From Cyanobacterium sp. T60_A2020_053 (lineage in GTDB: Bacteria; Cyanobacteriota; Cyanobacteriia; Cyanobacteriales; Cyanobacteriaceae), in contig JACYMF010000013.1 in the NCBI GenBank assembly GCA_015272165.1, positions 1-38,890 of the forward strand: 38,890 bases of DNA. The letters run 5' to 3'. A program made the translations under genes and the position numbers. The notes under the pieces are model-generated. The model was not told the DNA's origin. It did no database searches and was given only the letters and a program-made list of their open reading frames with translations. This document shows, piece after piece, positions 8,255 through 17,613 of the stretch; the stretch's first letter is position 1, and the number at the start of each line of letters is the position of its first letter.

Positions 8255-9499
8255 ATGAGTCAATTTATCAGAGTCACTAAACACGGATTGTCTTTCGCTT
8301 CCTTTGTCAGTGTTGTGCTGATACCGCACCTGTTTTGTACTCCTAGCTATGCACAGAGTGATACGAGGCAAGATTTGCCCATTTTAAGCCCTAATCCTCT
8401 TGCTCCAAGTCCAGCGCCCGTCACCCCAACGGTAATACCTAGTAATACTCAAGTAAATAATGATACAACCTTTAATGTAGTGCCACAGGGTTATCAACCG
8501 CCACCCTTTAACGAGCAAGAATCTTTGGAATTAAATGAATATCGTCTGGATTTTGGTGATGTCATCGCTGTTAATGTGTTGAGATTCCCCGAATTTAATT
8601 TTTCAGCAGCGCTAGACGCAAAAGGAAATGTCATTGCCCCGTTGTTAGGGCGAATTTCCCTCAAAGGTTTGACCATTGAAGAAGTAGAAAATAAAATCCG
8701 CCTTGAATTAGGAAATCGCTTTTTAAAAGAACCACCCCAAGTAGTAGCCGCTTTAACAGGGCAAAGACCAGTAAACTTAACAGTAGTGGGGGAAGTCGGG
8801 CGCCCGGGGTATTATACTATCGGGCAAGGTACACCTCTTAATATTGTTTTGGCGCAAGCTGGAGGTACAACCCAACAAGCCGATATTCGTTCCATTATCA
8901 TCAAAAGAACTCTCCATGACGGCACTATCGTAGAAGAAAAAGTCAATCTCTATCAACCCTTAATTGAAGGCAAAAGACAGCCCCAAGTTAGACTTCAAGC
9001 CGGGGATACCATTGTTGTATCTCGTTTACAAGTAGGAGAAGACCAAGATTATGATCGCTTGTTTGTCTCACGCACCAATATTCCTGACCCTGTCATTACT
9101 GTGCGCTTAGTAGCACCGACGGGCGCTGCAGGAGTGACATTAAGAAATATTAACATTCCTAATGGTAGTAGCTTCCTCGATGCAGTGGCGTTACTACCAG
9201 AATTTGTACCACTGATTACCAATAATGAAGTTAGTTTAGTGCGTTTTGACCCTGAATTAGGTAGAGTCGTAACCCAATCTCTTAATGTCAGAGAAACCAT
9301 CCAAAATAGTGATGTTACCCAAAATGTTCCCCTAAGAGATGATGATGTCATTGTGGTTAGTCGCACTCTCTTAGGTAGGGTTTTAGGTGGTATTAGAATT
9401 ATTACTCAACCTATCCGAGATATTTTTGGTTTTACCGATTTTATTCAGCGCACTTTTGACGGTAGCTTATTTGATCGTCGTAATAATTTCCGCTTTTAA
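8255..9499 (+). CDS. Wza-like polysaccharide export protein with SLBB domains
   Basis: Periplasmic/outer-membrane export protein for capsule or exopolysaccharide. I choose the ATG at 8255 (414 residues) because it places a signal peptide directly at the N-terminus (SFASFVSVVLIPHLFC, then PSYAQS as a likely cleavage site). The frame is open to a TTG at 8210, which would bury the signal. A Pro-rich linker is followed by the Poly_export domain (YRLDFGDVIAVNVLRFPEF, VIAPLLGRISLKGLTIEEVE) and SLBB-type domains (VNLTVVGEVGRPGYYTI, and LRNINIPNGSSFLDAV). No classical lipobox is visible. It is followed by a Wzc-like gene 150 bases downstream, the standard partner in envelope-spanning export. Confidence 0.88.
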   Translation: MSQFIRVTKHGLSFASFVSVVLIPHLFCTPSYAQSDTRQDLPILSPNPLAPSPAPVTPTVIPSNTQVNNDTTFNVVPQGYQPPPFNEQESLELNEYRLDFGDVIAVNVLRFPEFNFSAALDAKGNVIAPLLGRISLKGLTIEEVENKIRLELGNRFLKEPPQVVAALTGQRPVNLTVVGEVGRPGYYTIGQGTPLNIVLAQAGGTTQQADIRSIIIKRTLHDGTIVEEKVNLYQPLIEGKRQPQVRLQAGDTIVVSRLQVGEDQDYDRLFVSRTNIPDPVITVRLVAPTGAAGVTLRNINIPNGSSFLDAVALLPEFVPLITNNEVSLVRFDPELGRVVTQSLNVRETIQNSDVTQNVPLRDDDVIVVSRTLLGRVLGGIRIITQPIRDIFGFTDFIQRTFDGSLFDRRNNFRF

Positions 9500-9649
9500 G
9501 TATTTAGTTACAATAGATTGTCTATTTTTATATCAATCAAAATTGTCTTAATTCTCTATGGCTTGTTACTTTTGTTAAAGTAAATATACAATTAATTTCA
9601 CTCCCTGACTCAGCATATATACTGTTGTTAATTCCCTAGATTTTTTGCT

Positions 9650-11896
9650 ATGGCTTCCCCCCTTTTAACTCGCTTTTTAATCTCCCTTAATCAAAATAAA
9701 TTTGTTGGTTTATTAGTATTTGTCTTAATTACAGGCATTTCTGTCGTTATTGCAGTACAACCGCAACCAGACCCGGAAGACCCCGTACCAAAAGCCATTG
9801 GGCGTATTTCTTTGAATAATCCTTTACCGACTTTTACCGTCACCGGAGAGGAATTACAAGTGCAAGGGCGCAGTGTCAATTTAACGGATTTACTTTCTCC
9901 TCAAGTATTGGAAATTGTTGCCAATCGTCTTCAATACAGTGTGGGGCAAATTGAGGAGATGATCACCCAAAAGAGATTAACAATTCAGTTACCCACAGAA
10001 GAACAAAGAGCTCAGGGGGGTGTCGGTAATTTAATTACGCTGGAATATCGAGGAAATCGAAGTCCCCAAGAAACGTTATCGGTTTTGCGGGTATTTATGG
10101 AGGAGTTAGTTAATGAGAGTTATCGCATTAATACCGTACAACTTGATAACCGTATTCGTAATTTAGAAGGGCGCTTGGGGGTGGTTCGTCAAGATTTGAA
10201 AGAGGCGGAAGATGTTTTCTATGACTATATCACAGGGGAAGGTTCGTTATTACTTTCCATACAAAATGGTAGTTTATTTGGTGGTATTACCAGCGCCCAA
10301 CAACAACGCCGACAATTAGAAGTTGTCTTATCGGGCATTGAGGGGGAAATCGCTACCTTAGAAAACCAGTTAAATTTAACGGCGGATGAGGCTTACACCG
10401 CTTCAGCGTTGAGTGCTGATCCCATTATTGCCAGTTTAAGGGCGCAAATTTTACAAAATGAGTTAGATTTAGAGCGATTCTCTAAGGATTTACGACCCGA
10501 TCACCCTACTATTGTCGAAATCGAAAATCAAAAAGCAGTTAATGAGAAGTTGATGGAAGAGAGGGCGCAGGAAGTCATTGGGGATGATGGTATTTTAAAA
10601 CCACTGACGGCAGATATTCGTAAAAGCAGTAATTTAGACCCCACTAGGGCGCAGTTAGCTTCTCGTTTAATTGCTTTACAGTCGGAAAGGGAAGCTATTG
10701 CGAGACAAATTGAGTCGGTGACAAATATTGAGAATACTCTACAAGCAGAATATGAGGTTTTTCCGGAACGACAAACCCAGCAAACTCAGCTAATACAGGA
10801 AGTACAAAGTCAGCGTATTCTCTATCAAACGGTATTTTCTGCTTTAATCGATGCGCGCGCAGCCCAAGCGGAAGCGGATAGTAGTTTAACGGTAGTACAA
10901 CCGCCGTTTTTAGCTATCGAACCTCGCCCAGTTATCAGTCGTTTAAATCCTCTCTTAATTGTCGCCATTGGTGTCGGTGTTGGGGTGATGGGCGCTGTAG
11001 CAGTGATTTTCCTCCTTGCTACCCTTGATGAAAGATTACATACTCCTGAAGAAATTCGAGAGGTATTGACGGAAAGAGGTATTCCTGTTTTGGCAGAGTT
11101 ACCGACTGTACAAATTTTAACAGAAAGTCGAAAAAAAGTGCCTCTCCTCCTCGATTCAAATTCAGTGTATAACAGCTACTACGAACGTTTTCGGAGTAAT
11201 ATCGGGCGCTTTGGGGCGGAAAACACCAAAATTGTTTTAATTACCAGTGTGAGTAAAAGAGAAGGAAAAAGCATTAGTGCTTATAACCTTGCCATTGCAT
11301 CTGCTAATGCAGGAAAAAGAACTTTGCTGGTGGAAACCGATTTACGAGATAAAAACCCAAAATCTCGTAAATATTTTAATATTCAACCTGATCCTGTTTT
11401 TGCCACTGATGCCATTCGTTATTATGATGTGCAGGGGGGAAATTTACATGATGTGATCAAAAGAATTGATGAAGTACCTAATTTATTCATTATGGCCAGT
11501 CCCGGTTATCAAGCACAAGCGGCAGCTATTTTGGAATCTGGCGAGATGAAGTCTTTTCTGCGTTACGCGCGCTCTCAATATGATTTAGTGGTGTTGGATA
11601 CTCCTTCTCTCTCGATCTGTAATGATGCTTTATTACTTGAGTCTTTTGCTGATGGTCTAATTTTAGTTACTCATCCGGGTATTAGTCAACGTAATCTTTT
11701 GGAAACTACCATTGATGAGTTTGTGGAAGCTGAGTTACCTCTGATTGGTACGGTAATTAATCAAGTACAATTTGATCTTAATTCTTCACAAATGGATTCA
11801 GATCAAGATGATGATAGTTCTATTTTTGAAGTGAATGGAAATGGTAAAGTAGAGGAAGATAGTGAGGATGATTCTGAGTTTATCTTTAACGGTTAA
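9650..11896 (+). CDS. Wzc/GumC-like polysaccharide co-polymerase with BY-kinase-type ATPase domain
   Basis: A 748-residue inner-membrane protein for polysaccharide chain length control and export. TM1 is near residues 18-36, a long periplasmic coiled-coil region covers about 150-420, and TM2 lies at about 432-456 (VAIGVGVGVMGAVAVIFLL). The cytoplasmic ATPase domain has a Walker A-like TSVSKREGKS at about 530-539, Walker A' LLVETDLRDKNP and Walker B DLVVLDTPSL near 645. The Walker A lacks the usual PGEGK glycine, although the GKS core is kept. The C-terminal tail (about 705-748) is Asp/Glu/Ser-rich and lacks the tyrosine cluster typical of BY-kinases. So polymer assembly is well supported, classical tail autophosphorylation is doubtful. 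Confidence 0.88.
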   Translation: MASPLLTRFLISLNQNKFVGLLVFVLITGISVVIAVQPQPDPEDPVPKAIGRISLNNPLPTFTVTGEELQVQGRSVNLTDLLSPQVLEIVANRLQYSVGQIEEMITQKRLTIQLPTEEQRAQGGVGNLITLEYRGNRSPQETLSVLRVFMEELVNESYRINTVQLDNRIRNLEGRLGVVRQDLKEAEDVFYDYITGEGSLLLSIQNGSLFGGITSAQQQRRQLEVVLSGIEGEIATLENQLNLTADEAYTASALSADPIIASLRAQILQNELDLERFSKDLRPDHPTIVEIENQKAVNEKLMEERAQEVIGDDGILKPLTADIRKSSNLDPTRAQLASRLIALQSEREAIARQIESVTNIENTLQAEYEVFPERQTQQTQLIQEVQSQRILYQTVFSALIDARAAQAEADSSLTVVQPPFLAIEPRPVISRLNPLLIVAIGVGVGVMGAVAVIFLLATLDERLHTPEEIREVLTERGIPVLAELPTVQILTESRKKVPLLLDSNSVYNSYYERFRSNIGRFGAENTKIVLITSVSKREGKSISAYNLAIASANAGKRTLLVETDLRDKNPKSRKYFNIQPDPVFATDAIRYYDVQGGNLHDVIKRIDEVPNLFIMASPGYQAQAAAILESGEMKSFLRYARSQYDLVVLDTPSLSICNDALLLESFADGLILVTHPGISQRNLLETTIDEFVEAELPLIGTVINQVQFDLNSSQMDSDQDDDSSIFEVNGNGKVEEDSEDDSEFIFNG

Positions 11897-12009
11897 GTCA
11901 TTTCTATTTTTTGTGTAAATTTTGTCTTAATTAATAATATATTTTATTGAAACCACCCATAAATTTTTTTAAGTTAATTATCGGGAAAAGTTACAGAAAA
12001 AGGATATAT

Positions 12010-12465
12010 ATGAACAATTACTGGTTATTCAAATCTGAACCAACTGCTTACAGTATAGATCAGATAATTACAGACCAAGAAACTATCTGGGATGGAGTGC
12101 GCAATTATCAAGCTAGAAATTTTTTGCGCAGTATGAAAAAAGGTGACTATGGCTTTTTTTATCATTCTAATTGTAAAACTCCTGCCATTGTTGGATTAGT
12201 TAAAATATGTGAAGAAAATATTATTGATCCCAGTCAATTCGACATTAAATCTCCTTATTTTGATCCTCAATCTACCGTAGAAAAACCCCGTTGGTACACA
12301 GTTAAAGTTAAATTTGAAAAGAAGTTTACTAATGCTCTTACACTCAGTCAATTAAAAGAAATGTTTCTATCTGAAGATTTTTTGTTAGTAAAAAAAGGTA
12401 ATCGATTATCGATTATGCCTGTGCAAAATATACTAGCAAAAAAAATTATGCAAATTGTTAATTAA
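12010..12465 (+). CDS. EVE domain-containing protein
   Basis: A small EVE (PUA/YTH-like fold) protein of 151 residues from the ATG at 12010. That start gives the conserved N-terminus MNNYWLFKSEP and has AAAGGA just upstream; the frame extends to a TTG at 11947 but the extra residues do not belong to the family. Hallmarks are YWLFKSEP, IWDGVRNYQARNFL, GDYGFFYHSN and PRWYTVKV. EVE domains bind modified bases in DNA or RNA and occur both in housekeeping and restriction contexts. Here no restriction gene is nearby. It is transcribed alone, about 110 bases after the Wzc-like gene. Confidence 0.92.
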   Translation: MNNYWLFKSEPTAYSIDQIITDQETIWDGVRNYQARNFLRSMKKGDYGFFYHSNCKTPAIVGLVKICEENIIDPSQFDIKSPYFDPQSTVEKPRWYTVKVKFEKKFTNALTLSQLKEMFLSEDFLLVKKGNRLSIMPVQNILAKKIMQIVN

Positions 12466-12620
12466 ATAAAAAAATAAATTTGTTTTCTGGTGATGACAAT
12501 AATATTTGTGTTGATGGAGTATTTTTTACGGTTGTTTGGTTTATTTTGGATAGGAGGAGGCATTTTTGCCATTAGACAATGGTAAAGTGAAAACAAGTTA
12601 ATGATATTAAGAATTATACA

Positions 12621-12849
12621 ATGAGTCGTATTGCAAAAGACAAGAGCAGGGAAGAACGCATTGAGGATGACATTGTTGTTGATGGGTATGGCAAAGAAGA
12701 AAGGGCAATGGGATGGTACTACTATTTACAGGATAACCTTCTCGGTCATACTATACTACCAGACAGCTAAGGCATGGGCAACCAAAGCAGTGCCATTGTT
12801 ATTGAAGTTGTCAGCTCAAGATAATGGACAATCATTGACAGTGAATTAA
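12621..12849 (+). pseudogene. Remnant of a CcbP-like calcium-binding protein gene
   Basis: From the ATG at 12621 the frame reads MSRIAKDKSREERIEDDIVV followed by DGYGKEERAMGWYYYLQDNL, then departs and stops at 12770 after 49 residues. From memory this is the conserved N-terminal block of the CcbP-type calcium-binding family (about 105-120 residues). In the +1 frame downstream, WATKAVPLLLKLSAQ (to 12849) weakly resembles the C-terminal 'AVPL.QL' block. The middle is missing. I infer an internal deletion and frameshift. Family assignment is from memory only. Confidence 0.5.
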
Positions 12850-12971
12850 ACATGATTATTGATAGCGCCCATAAAGTTCTAATGCGCCCAAATGATGTCT
12901 TTCTCCTAAATGGAGGGGGGCAATAACTTCTACACAACTACCTAGAGCGCTGTAACCAAATTAAAAATTCA

Positions 12972-13083
12972 GGCGTTGCTGATTTTAAGTATGATTCATA
13001 TTGATGGGAGATCGCTCAAGTATTAAATAGTAAGTATTCCAGATTGTTGAGTTTTGATTTTCATACCTTGATTCAGCAACGCC
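12972..13083. mobile_element. 112-bp MITE-like element with terminal inverted repeats
   Basis: Bounded by GGCGTTGCTGA (12972-12982) and its exact complement TCAGCAACGCC (13073-13083). The similarity extends imperfectly inward over about 25 bases (TTTTAAGTATGA against ATCAAGGTATGA). The interior has no coding capacity. Ends of this type are common on cyanobacterial insertion sequences, so this is probably a non-autonomous or internally deleted derivative. No clear target duplication is visible. It ends 13 bases before the dnaE-N stop. Confidence 0.7.
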
Positions 13084-13096
13084 AACTTGGTAATTG

Positions 13097-13396
13097 TCAA
13101 TTATCTATTGTCCATAAATCCAAACCGCGCTCAAAAATTTCATCAATGGATAACATTTGCTTATCCACTGTCATCATTTTATGATCTTTTGTCGCCCGAA
13201 TAAAGCGCCCGTCACCCAACTCATACTCAAATAATTCTTGCTTACCCCTGTCATGCCACTGTGCCACTGGTTGAGTATAAACAAAACCATTACCATCCAC
13301 ACTATAAACAGTACACTTGATCTTTTCTGTCACTAACTTGCCGATGGGCATAGCGCCATATTCCACCGTTAACACTTCCGTATCGTAACTGAGGCA
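13097..13396 (-). other. DnaE split intein, N-terminal fragment (Int-N)
   Basis: 99 residues starting at the nucleophile Cys1 (codon TGC at 13394-13396) right after extein FAEY. Block A is CLSYDTEVL; block B is [16 protein letters not shown] with the conserved T..H. These are the residues needed for the first N-S acyl shift, so the half is probably functional. The end LDLWTIDN replaces the family ending LDLMRVDNLPN; it is read from a TTGACAATT-type repeat at the gene end. Confidence 0.95.
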
Positions 13397-15721
13397 ATAT
13401 TCCGCAAATTTAACCATTTGATCAAATAAACTCTCCGCAATATCCCGTTTAACCCCATTTTTCATCGCCCCATCAAGGAATTTTTCATGGTGTTTCTCCA
13501 TCTCAGAGGCTTTTTTCTTACCCATAGCGCGCCTCAACAAATCAGCTTCCCCTAGGGAATACCCAGCTAAATCCTGCGCCATTTTCATAATTTGCTCTTG
13601 ATACACCAAAACAGCGTAAGTTTCTTTTAAAATAGGGACAAGAAGCTGATGTTCATACTCAATAGGTAATCTACCATGTTTACGGTCAATAAATAGGGGA
13701 ATCAAACCAGCATCCAAAGGACCGGGACGATAAAGAGCTAAAATAGATGAAATATCCTCAATACCAGAGGGTTTCAAATCCCGAACAATTTGTTTCATGC
13801 CATCAGACTCAAGCTGAAACACTCCCTCTAAATCGCCTCTTTCTAATAAATCATGAGTTTTAGCCACATCTGCTGGAAGTTTTTTACTTGTGCCTTTAGC
13901 GAGGATTTGTAGAGCCCTCCGCTCTCCCAATGGTAACTCATCCACATCAATATCGATATTTTGATTTTGTTTGATCAACTCAGCAGTTTTTTGAATGGTA
14001 GTTAAATTTTTTAACCCCAAAAAGTCCATTTTCAACAAACCGAGGGACTCTAAATCCTCCATGAAATATTGCGTAATCACCGCGCCATCATTATTTTTCT
14101 GTAACGGCACAATTTCATCTAAAGGATCACTTGATATTACCACCCCAGCCGCATGAACCCCAAAAGTTTTATTCATGCCCTCAATGCGCATGGCCATATC
14201 TAACCAGCGCTTCACATGAGGCTCATTTTCATACCTTTCCTTAAATTCGGGCGCTGGACTATCTTCCGATACCATCACCTTTAATTTGGCTGGTTTACCG
14301 CGCGCTACGGGGATCATTTTTGCCATTTGATCAGCCTCAGCGTAAGGAATTGCTAACACTCGTGCCACATCCTTTAACACCGCCTTAGAAGTCATGCGGT
14401 TAAAAGTGATAATTTGCGCCACCTTATCTTCCCCGTATTTTTCCGTCACATACCGAATCATTTGATCTCGCCTTTGGATACAAAAATCCGTATCAATATC
14501 AGGCATGGACTTTCTTTCAGGATTTAAAAAACGCTCAAATAATAAGCCATGATGCACAGGATCAATATTGGTAATGCGTAAAGCATAAGCAACTAAAGAA
14601 CCGGCCGCCGAACCGCGCCCCGGTCCTACGGGTATGCTATTATCTCTAGCGTACTTGATATAATCCCACACCACGAGGAAATAAGTACAGAACCCCATCT
14701 GTTCCATCATTTTTAACTCATATTCCAAGCGCTGACGATATTCTGGAGTGATTTCCGTGCGCTGACGACAGTTAAAACGTTCTAGTAACCCTTGCCATGT
14801 TACTGCTTCTAAATAGCTTTCGGGGGTATGCCCGGGAGGAATTTCAAAATTGGGTATTCTTGGCTCACCTAAAAGAGAATACTTTTGGATTTTATCTGCT
14901 ACTTCGAGGGTATTTTTAATAGCTTCATCGATGATTTTTTCATCTAAATGATCTCGAAATAATAACCTCATTTCTGCTTCTGATTTGAGATATTCTGTGC
15001 CTGAATAACGTAGTCTTTTCTCTTCCTCAATATTTTTATTAGTTTGGATACAAAGTAGGGCGTCGTGCGCTTCTACGTCATTACAAGAAATAAAATGAGA
15101 ATCATTAGTAGCAACTATTTTTATATTTAATTCCTGACTTATTTTAACAATTTCTACATTAACTATACGGTCTTCTTGAGAACCATGATCTTGAATTTCG
15201 AGGTAAAAATCTTCGCCAAATACCCTTTGATACCAGCGCGCGACATCGTGCGCCCTTCCATAGTCACCTTTTAAAATAGCTTGGGGTATTTCTCCCCCCA
15301 AACAGGCACTGGTGACGATTAAACCTTCTTTGTACTGTTCCAATAATTCTTTATTAATACAAGGACGAGAAAAAATCCCTTTTCCCTGCATTCCCTGAAG
15401 ATGAGAAATTGTCGTTAGTTTAACTAGATTTTTATAACCAATTTTATTTTTAGCTAATACTACTTGATGAAATTTTTTTATGCCTTTATGATATTGAGTA
15501 ATATCAGCATTAATTACATACATTTCATTGCCAATAATCGGTTTTATGTCCTTACTAAAACAGTTTTTTATTAACTGAATTGCACCATACATGACACCAT
15601 GATCTGTAACAGCAATAGCTGGCATTCCCAACTCTATCGCTCGAGCAATTAAATTAGGAATTTGTGATGCACCATCTAATAAACTATAGTCTGTATGAAC
15701 GTGTAATCCAGCAAAAGACAT
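13097..15721 (-). CDS. dnaE: DNA polymerase III alpha subunit, N-terminal half with split intein (DnaE-N)
   Basis: N-terminal part of the split replicative polymerase. Of 874 residues, the first 775 are extein and the last 99 are the N-half of the DnaE split intein. The PHP domain starts at the N-terminus ([14 protein letters not shown]). The catalytic palm shows [11 protein letters not shown] and the acidic PDIDTDF motif near 410. The polymerase sequence breaks at FAEY, followed by the intein Cys1. The C-terminal half, with the other intein half and the rest of DnaE, is encoded elsewhere, and protein trans-splicing joins them. This is the standard cyanobacterial arrangement. The ATG gives the canonical [19 protein letters not shown]. 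Confidence 0.97.
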   Translation of the reverse strand: MSFAGLHVHTDYSLLDGASQIPNLIARAIELGMPAIAVTDHGVMYGAIQLIKNCFSKDIKPIIGNEMYVINADITQYHKGIKKFHQVVLAKNKIGYKNLVKLTTISHLQGMQGKGIFSRPCINKELLEQYKEGLIVTSACLGGEIPQAILKGDYGRAHDVARWYQRVFGEDFYLEIQDHGSQEDRIVNVEIVKISQELNIKIVATNDSHFISCNDVEAHDALLCIQTNKNIEEEKRLRYSGTEYLKSEAEMRLLFRDHLDEKIIDEAIKNTLEVADKIQKYSLLGEPRIPNFEIPPGHTPESYLEAVTWQGLLERFNCRQRTEITPEYRQRLEYELKMMEQMGFCTYFLVVWDYIKYARDNSIPVGPGRGSAAGSLVAYALRITNIDPVHHGLLFERFLNPERKSMPDIDTDFCIQRRDQMIRYVTEKYGEDKVAQIITFNRMTSKAVLKDVARVLAIPYAEADQMAKMIPVARGKPAKLKVMVSEDSPAPEFKERYENEPHVKRWLDMAMRIEGMNKTFGVHAAGVVISSDPLDEIVPLQKNNDGAVITQYFMEDLESLGLLKMDFLGLKNLTTIQKTAELIKQNQNIDIDVDELPLGERRALQILAKGTSKKLPADVAKTHDLLERGDLEGVFQLESDGMKQIVRDLKPSGIEDISSILALYRPGPLDAGLIPLFIDRKHGRLPIEYEHQLLVPILKETYAVLVYQEQIMKMAQDLAGYSLGEADLLRRAMGKKKASEMEKHHEKFLDGAMKNGVKRDIAESLFDQMVKFAEYCLSYDTEVLTVEYGAMPIGKLVTEKIKCTVYSVDGNGFVYTQPVAQWHDRGKQELFEYELGDGRFIRATKDHKMMTVDKQMLSIDEIFERGLDLWTIDN

Positions 15722-15893
15722 TTTATTTAGAACTATTTTAGTAAATTAAACTGTTTATATCATAGCATATTTTTAGTTATCAATTAATATTTGAAGGTTA
15801 AGAATAAAGTTTTGTAATTTACCCACTGTGTAATGAATTATATCAAGTTCGGATAGTTAGTTACAAATAGATCATTTTTTCGCTGTTACCCCA

Positions 15894-15945
15894 CCGTGTA
15901 ATGAATTACACGGAACCAACGCCCCGATCGTTCAATAAATTGAAC
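15894..15945. repeat. Paired hairpins with AATRAATT cores
   Basis: CCGTGTAATGAATTACACGG at 15894-15913 folds with a 9-bp stem around GA. GTTCAATAAATTGAAC at 15930-15945 folds with a 7-bp stem around AA. A diverged copy of the first (ACTGTGTAATGAATTATATC) lies 68 bases before. They look like REP-type or IS-end-derived palindromes. Confidence 0.7.
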
Positions 15946-16006
15946 TAAGATATTGATATAGCGATTCTATCTGAGTTGTGAGATTATTAGCAATCAAATT
16001 TTGATA

Positions 16007-16028
16007 ACAAGGGGTTTAAACCCCTTGT
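16007..16028. repeat. GGGGTTTAAACCCC palindrome, copy 1
   Basis: Perfect 22-base palindrome with arms ACAAGGGGTTT and AAACCCCTTGT. The same core is found at 27997-28016 and 34326-34343. Here it is between dnaE-N and the oxygenase gene, about 105 bases after the latter's stop on the minus strand. No U-tract follows. Confidence 0.85.
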
Positions 16029-16134
16029 CTGGTAAATTTTTTGATAGTATTATGGACTTGATATTAGTTGAAAAGGCAAGAGGCAAAAGTAAATTTAAGG
16101 CATTTTCAACTCTTTCATCAAAAATAATTAATTG

Positions 16135-17613
16135 TCAATTATCCATCACCACAGCGTCACACCAGCTACCGTGTAAACCGTAAGGAATATGTTTTTTAAG
16201 ATGCAAAATGGCTAAGGGTTTTTGAATATCTTTAGCATCAAAAATATACAAATCCGAAGCGTGACGACTGGCATCATAAATCAAATGGAAAACCCAACCA
16301 TCATCCTCAAATTCTCCATCTGGTTTAGGCACAAAAATTGGTTCACCCGTAAATCCTCTCGGTGCGTAAGAATATAGTTGACGCTCATTAGTTTCTAAAT
16401 CTAATTTTAAGAGTGCCTGTAACGGTGCATTAACTTCATTTTTAGCCCCAGCGCCCGTAAACCCATACCGATATTTTCGTCCGACATTATTAGGATGAAT
16501 ACTAGGAAATTCCACACAACGAGACTCAATTAATTCTTTAGTCACTTCTTCAGTATTTAAGTTGACATGAAAACGCCATATTTCCCCCGGTGCTAGTGTA
16601 CCAAAATCCACCTCTTTATAGTTTTTATCAAAGTTAATTTGACTTAATTCGGCATAACATACAGAGTCAATAACTAAATTATTTTCGTCATCTTCAAAAG
16701 CATTAACATGATGAAAAATAAATCCAGCATCTACTTCTAAAGTCCTGACATTTTTATGAGGCTTTTGGCGAGGAATAATAATAATTTTAGTTGGTTTATC
16801 TTTGTCAAAACTTAAACATTCTCCAGCGCCCTTCACCCCAAAAACAAAGGGTAATGGATTATAACCAGTAGGATTTTGAAAGAAAATGACGTAATTAGGA
16901 GTAATTACAAAATCATGGATAAAACAAAATCCGGGAGTAATGTGATCATATTGTTGGATAATATTACCATCTTGATCAAATTCATAAATAGTAATAGTGC
17001 TAGATAAACCCGGTTTAATACCAAAATTAATTAAAGAAGGTTTATTGTTGTTAAATTGAGATTGTGTATCAATGCGGGGGTGCGCTGAAAAAACATCTCC
17101 ATCTTGAAGAATACCACCTAAATTATCTAAACCAATGGTATCTAAAGTTTTACTATCAAGCTGATAAGGTTGTGCCGCTTCCCATAAAGCTAATAACTTA
17201 TTTCCCCAATAGATAATGTTGGTATTAGCAATATTTTTTACTTTAATATCAAAAATATTATTAAAAAGTCCACCCGGTTTCTGACTACCAAAAACCCCAC
17301 GATAGAGCATTTTTCCTGCTTCTTTTTCCGCTAAAAATTCTTTAGTTTTGACATAGCGATTACGAAAAAAACAGCGCCCTCCCTCGAAGCTAAAACCGCA
17401 AATCATCCCATCCCCATCAAAAGGATGCTTTAATGGTGTACCATAGACTTCTAATAATCCCGGTCCATTACGATATAAAGTACCTTTAATCTCCGCAGGA
17501 ATTTCTCCCTCTACCTCATCAATCCAATATTCCTCCTCACAAGGTTGAGATTCATAACCGCCACGCCAATCTTTAATGGTGTAAGATTGTTGATCTTTTA
17601 GCTGAGTTGTCAT
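16135..17613 (-). CDS. Carotenoid oxygenase (RPE65/ACO family)
   Basis: A 492-residue non-heme iron oxygenase that cleaves carotenoid or apocarotenoid double bonds. The four iron-ligating histidines are visible at H178 (SAHPR), H233 (FIHDF), H301 or H302 (FHHVNA) and H481 (GLHGSW). N-terminal family landmarks include GTLYRNGPG and HPFDGDGM. Length matches the Synechocystis apocarotenoid-15,15'-oxygenase, which makes retinal from apocarotenals; the exact substrate cannot be read from sequence. No retinal protein is in the window. The gene is monocistronic, and its last residues (VVMDN) are read from a TTGACAATT-type repeat. Confidence 0.93.
   Translation of the reverse strand: MTTQLKDQQSYTIKDWRGGYESQPCEEEYWIDEVEGEIPAEIKGTLYRNGPGLLEVYGTPLKHPFDGDGMICGFSFEGGRCFFRNRYVKTKEFLAEKEAGKMLYRGVFGSQKPGGLFNNIFDIKVKNIANTNIIYWGNKLLALWEAAQPYQLDSKTLDTIGLDNLGGILQDGDVFSAHPRIDTQSQFNNNKPSLINFGIKPGLSSTITIYEFDQDGNIIQQYDHITPGFCFIHDFVITPNYVIFFQNPTGYNPLPFVFGVKGAGECLSFDKDKPTKIIIIPRQKPHKNVRTLEVDAGFIFHHVNAFEDDENNLVIDSVCYAELSQINFDKNYKEVDFGTLAPGEIWRFHVNLNTEEVTKELIESRCVEFPSIHPNNVGRKYRYGFTGAGAKNEVNAPLQALLKLDLETNERQLYSYAPRGFTGEPIFVPKPDGEFEDDGWVFHLIYDASRHASDLYIFDAKDIQKPLAILHLKKHIPYGLHGSWCDAVVMDN

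Larger units (their letters stand above)
12466..13096. other. Gap with decayed gene fragments and a small mobile element
   Basis: Between the EVE gene and the dnaE-N stop there is no intact known gene. A short hydrophobic frame is read at about 12495-12587 (MEYFLRLFGLFWIGGG), followed by a CcbP-like fragment at 12621-12849. On the minus strand of about 12855-12960 two frames joined across a C-run read like a broken protein end (GYSALGSCVEVIAP, then LHLGERHHLGALELYGRYQ and a stop), loosely GAF-like. A 112-bp inverted-repeat element closes the region. It looks like a decaying segment. Confidence 0.5.
15722..16134. other. Gap with a cluster of palindromes upstream of dnaE
   Basis: No gene is seen. 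The stretch holds four palindromic units: an imperfect one at about 15826-15843, then 15894-15913, 15930-15945 and 16007-16028. Three share the core AATRAATT. It separates the 3' end of the carotenoid oxygenase gene from the dnaE-N start, both on the minus strand, so the hairpins would lie in the dnaE leader or upstream of its promoter. Confidence 0.7.

Noticed and set aside
16001-16183. 60-codon + strand frame starting in the palindrome
   Set aside because: Composed of palindrome and repeat sequence, overlaps the oxygenase 3' end antisense.
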